A stretch of DNA of 64,000 nucleotides from Hafnia alvei (GTDB lineage Bacteria > Pseudomonadota > Gammaproteobacteria > Enterobacterales > Enterobacteriaceae). Location: positions 2,604,001 to 2,668,000 of the forward strand of contig NZ_OZ061315.1 in the NCBI RefSeq assembly GCF_964063325.1, written 5' to 3'. How positions within the stretch are numbered: position 1 is the first letter of the stretch; every line of letters begins with the position of its first letter. Made by a program: the position numbers and the translations under genes. Below are positions 62,628 through 64,000 of the stretch, in pieces. Under the pieces are notes generated by a model. It was not told the origin of the DNA and ran no database searches. It was given only the letters and a program-made list of their open reading frames with translations.

Positions 62628-63570
62628 TGTTCGAATCTTAGAATACATTGGCTCGATAATCGGGCCACCTTCATAAAGTCCTGTCCCATCAATATTGGTT
62701 TTCTGCACTCCCCTCATATAGCTCAAACCATATTATTTATAGATAAAAACCATCATTTTTTCTAATAATGCAATATTTTTCATAAGTCACATTAATACCG
62801 CAACGTAATATTACTAAGACCTGTACGAGCAGGTAACTATAAATAGTATTGATTCTTTAATTTTATATAACCCTGTATATACAGGGTTATTAGAACGCCG
62901 GCGGCATAACATTCAAGAAACATAATCCGATCGATTTTTTTTATTGAAGTTTGTATTGAGAATGTTAAATTAATCAACCTCAAGCAGGCTATAACCAGCA
63001 GCATATGGGCACAAAATCATATATATTCATGCAGTTATATATTTTCAATGGCGTAAAACCTGAACCACACATTACACATACCAGTAACTCTTAGAGAAAA
63101 TAATTCAATCAACACGCTTCATTATTGAGTAAAAATCATAACTATTGCCTGTGCTCTGATAAACGGCCTCCCACAACCAAAATAAAAGTGATTCATTTCA
63201 GTTGGTTACATTAATTTATCATTTCATTACGCGCCTGCATATCGTTGCTATGTTAATAAGCCTTACTATTTTGGCAATATTTAATTTTATTCTGTAATTT
63301 GCATAATCAATAAATTAACACTACAGAAAGAATTAAATCCAATTAATACGAAATAAAATTTCGGCAATTAAAACAATGTAATTATTTCTTTACATGATTT
63401 AAAAATATCAAAACTAAAAACGAAGCATGGTTATTTCAAATTAGTTGCAAATATAATTTTACTAGGTATTATTAACCTAAGTTATTAACTGCGAGGCTTT
63501 CAAAATAAAATACTCATCTGTATTAATTTAGGTAGGCAATTTAACTATTTATCGGATGGTTTATATACAT
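62628..63570. other. Long AT-rich gene-free region
   Basis: 940 bp without a supportable gene. It contains a perfect 24-bp palindrome (62867-62890) whose inner part is CCCTGTATATACAGGG. That resembles a LexA box, but the spacing between CTGT and ACAG is 4 instead of 8. It probably ends the propeller transcript or binds a regulator. The rest is A/T-rich, as expected of horizontally acquired, H-NS-silenced DNA. Confidence 0.5.
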
Positions 63571-64000
63571 ATGTTTGTTCTGTCAAAAAACCTCAACTTA
63601 TTCATGATTACCGCACAAGAACTTTCCTTTAAAAAAGCAGCAAAACGGCTATTTATCACACCGTCTCCGCTTGGGAAATCAATAAACAACCTTGAGGAAC
63701 AATTGGGGTATGAGCTATTCACTAGAAGCAACGATGGTTTAAAATTAACTAGCAAGGGAAACTGTTTATATACAGAACTCCTCCCAAAATATGAGGAGCT
63801 AGTTAAATTAGAAAATGAGATCGTTCGTGGCCGCGGTTTGACACAAAACCCAATCATTAAAATTGGTGTTAATAATTATTACTTTTGGGGGCTTTGTTCA
63901 GCTTTAGATAATTTGCTAACGCAATATAATTACAACATCCAGATTATCAATATAGATACAGATATTCCTTACAACTTGCATAATGAAAATATTGATTTTT
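63571..64000 (+). CDS. LysR-family regulator, cut by the right window edge
   Basis: 143 visible residues from ATG 63571. The N-terminal LysR helix-turn-helix is clear (NLNLFMITAQELSFKKAAKR, LFITPSPLGKSINNLEEQLG, YELFTRSNDGLKLTSKG). The effector-binding domain begins IIKIGVNNYYFWGLCSALDN and runs off the edge. Composition is as AT-rich as the propeller genes. It could control neighbouring accessory genes, but no evidence is visible. Confidence 0.85.
   Translation, partial: MFVLSKNLNLFMITAQELSFKKAAKRLFITPSPLGKSINNLEEQLGYELFTRSNDGLKLTSKGNCLYTELLPKYEELVKLENEIVRGRGLTQNPIIKIGVNNYYFWGLCSALDNLLTQYNYNIQIINIDTDIPYNLHNENIDF

Noticed and set aside
62874..62885. LexA box CTGTATATACAG
   Set aside because: SOS boxes have CTGT-N8-ACAG; here the spacer is 4 bp.

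Overview
The window is a contiguous piece of a gamma-proteobacterial chromosome of the order Enterobacterales. The backbone order trpLE-G-D-CF-B-A / BON lipoprotein / ompW / yciC / yciB / yciA / tonB / yciI ... clsA / yciY / yciU follows Escherichia. However, trpG and trpD are separate genes, as in Serratia/Yersinia-type relatives, and kch is not between yciI and clsA. A Hafnia-like (Hafniaceae) host is my best guess from gene content; it was not tested by any search.

Layout. 1-7.3 kb: complete tryptophan operon with TrpR operator/promoter, leader peptide and attenuator. 7.4-14.7 kb: core envelope and metabolic genes (lipoprotein, OmpW with a perfect FNR box, YkgJ-type protein, YciC, SulP transporter, YciB, YciA, TonB, YciI). 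14.7-28.1 kb: a mosaic accessory island between yciI and a dps-like gene. It holds yagU, an MmcQ/YjbR protein, a LuxR regulator, a complete IS3-family element, a prophage stub (truncated RecE-like gene, Zn-finger protein, excisionase, integrase), a LysR/hydrolase/NepI-like cassette flanked by dispersed repeats and an IS scar, a small Gly-rich secreted protein and ygaVP. Clusters of TGCCCC motifs at both ends look like integrase arm sites. 28.5-38.2 kb: core genes (dps, yciY, clsA, yciU, a K+ channel, acnA, spy, kduI, kduD).

38.3-44.1 kb: a cytosolic ModA-like protein facing a FecCD-type ABC importer. The importer promoter carries a ModE-like palindrome, so I infer a MolABC-type molybdate/tungstate importer. 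Then come two small unknown genes, a secreted GDPD-fold protein that has lost catalytic residues and sits behind a seven-copy hexanucleotide repeat, and tRNA-Thr(TGT).

44.3-57.6 kb: an AT-richer Pap/Mrp-like chaperone-usher fimbrial locus on the minus strand. Its order is major pilin, anchor-like pilin, usher, chaperone, five minor subunits, tip adhesin, second chaperone. It is followed by a PglL-type O-oligosaccharyltransferase, an EAL protein interrupted by an in-frame TGA, and a regulator that appears to fuse a LuxR-type HTH to a PapI/FaeA-like winged helix. Divergent from the pilin (58.3-62.6 kb) are three mutually related, signal-less, beta-propeller-like proteins of unknown function; the middle one has an internal start with a strong ribosome binding site. 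A LysR gene runs off the right edge.

The most interesting parts are the propeller trio, the PglL/EAL/LuxR-PapI block in the fimbrial locus, the ModE-box importer with its cytosolic ModA-like partner, and the degenerate GDPD protein behind a repeat-tract promoter.
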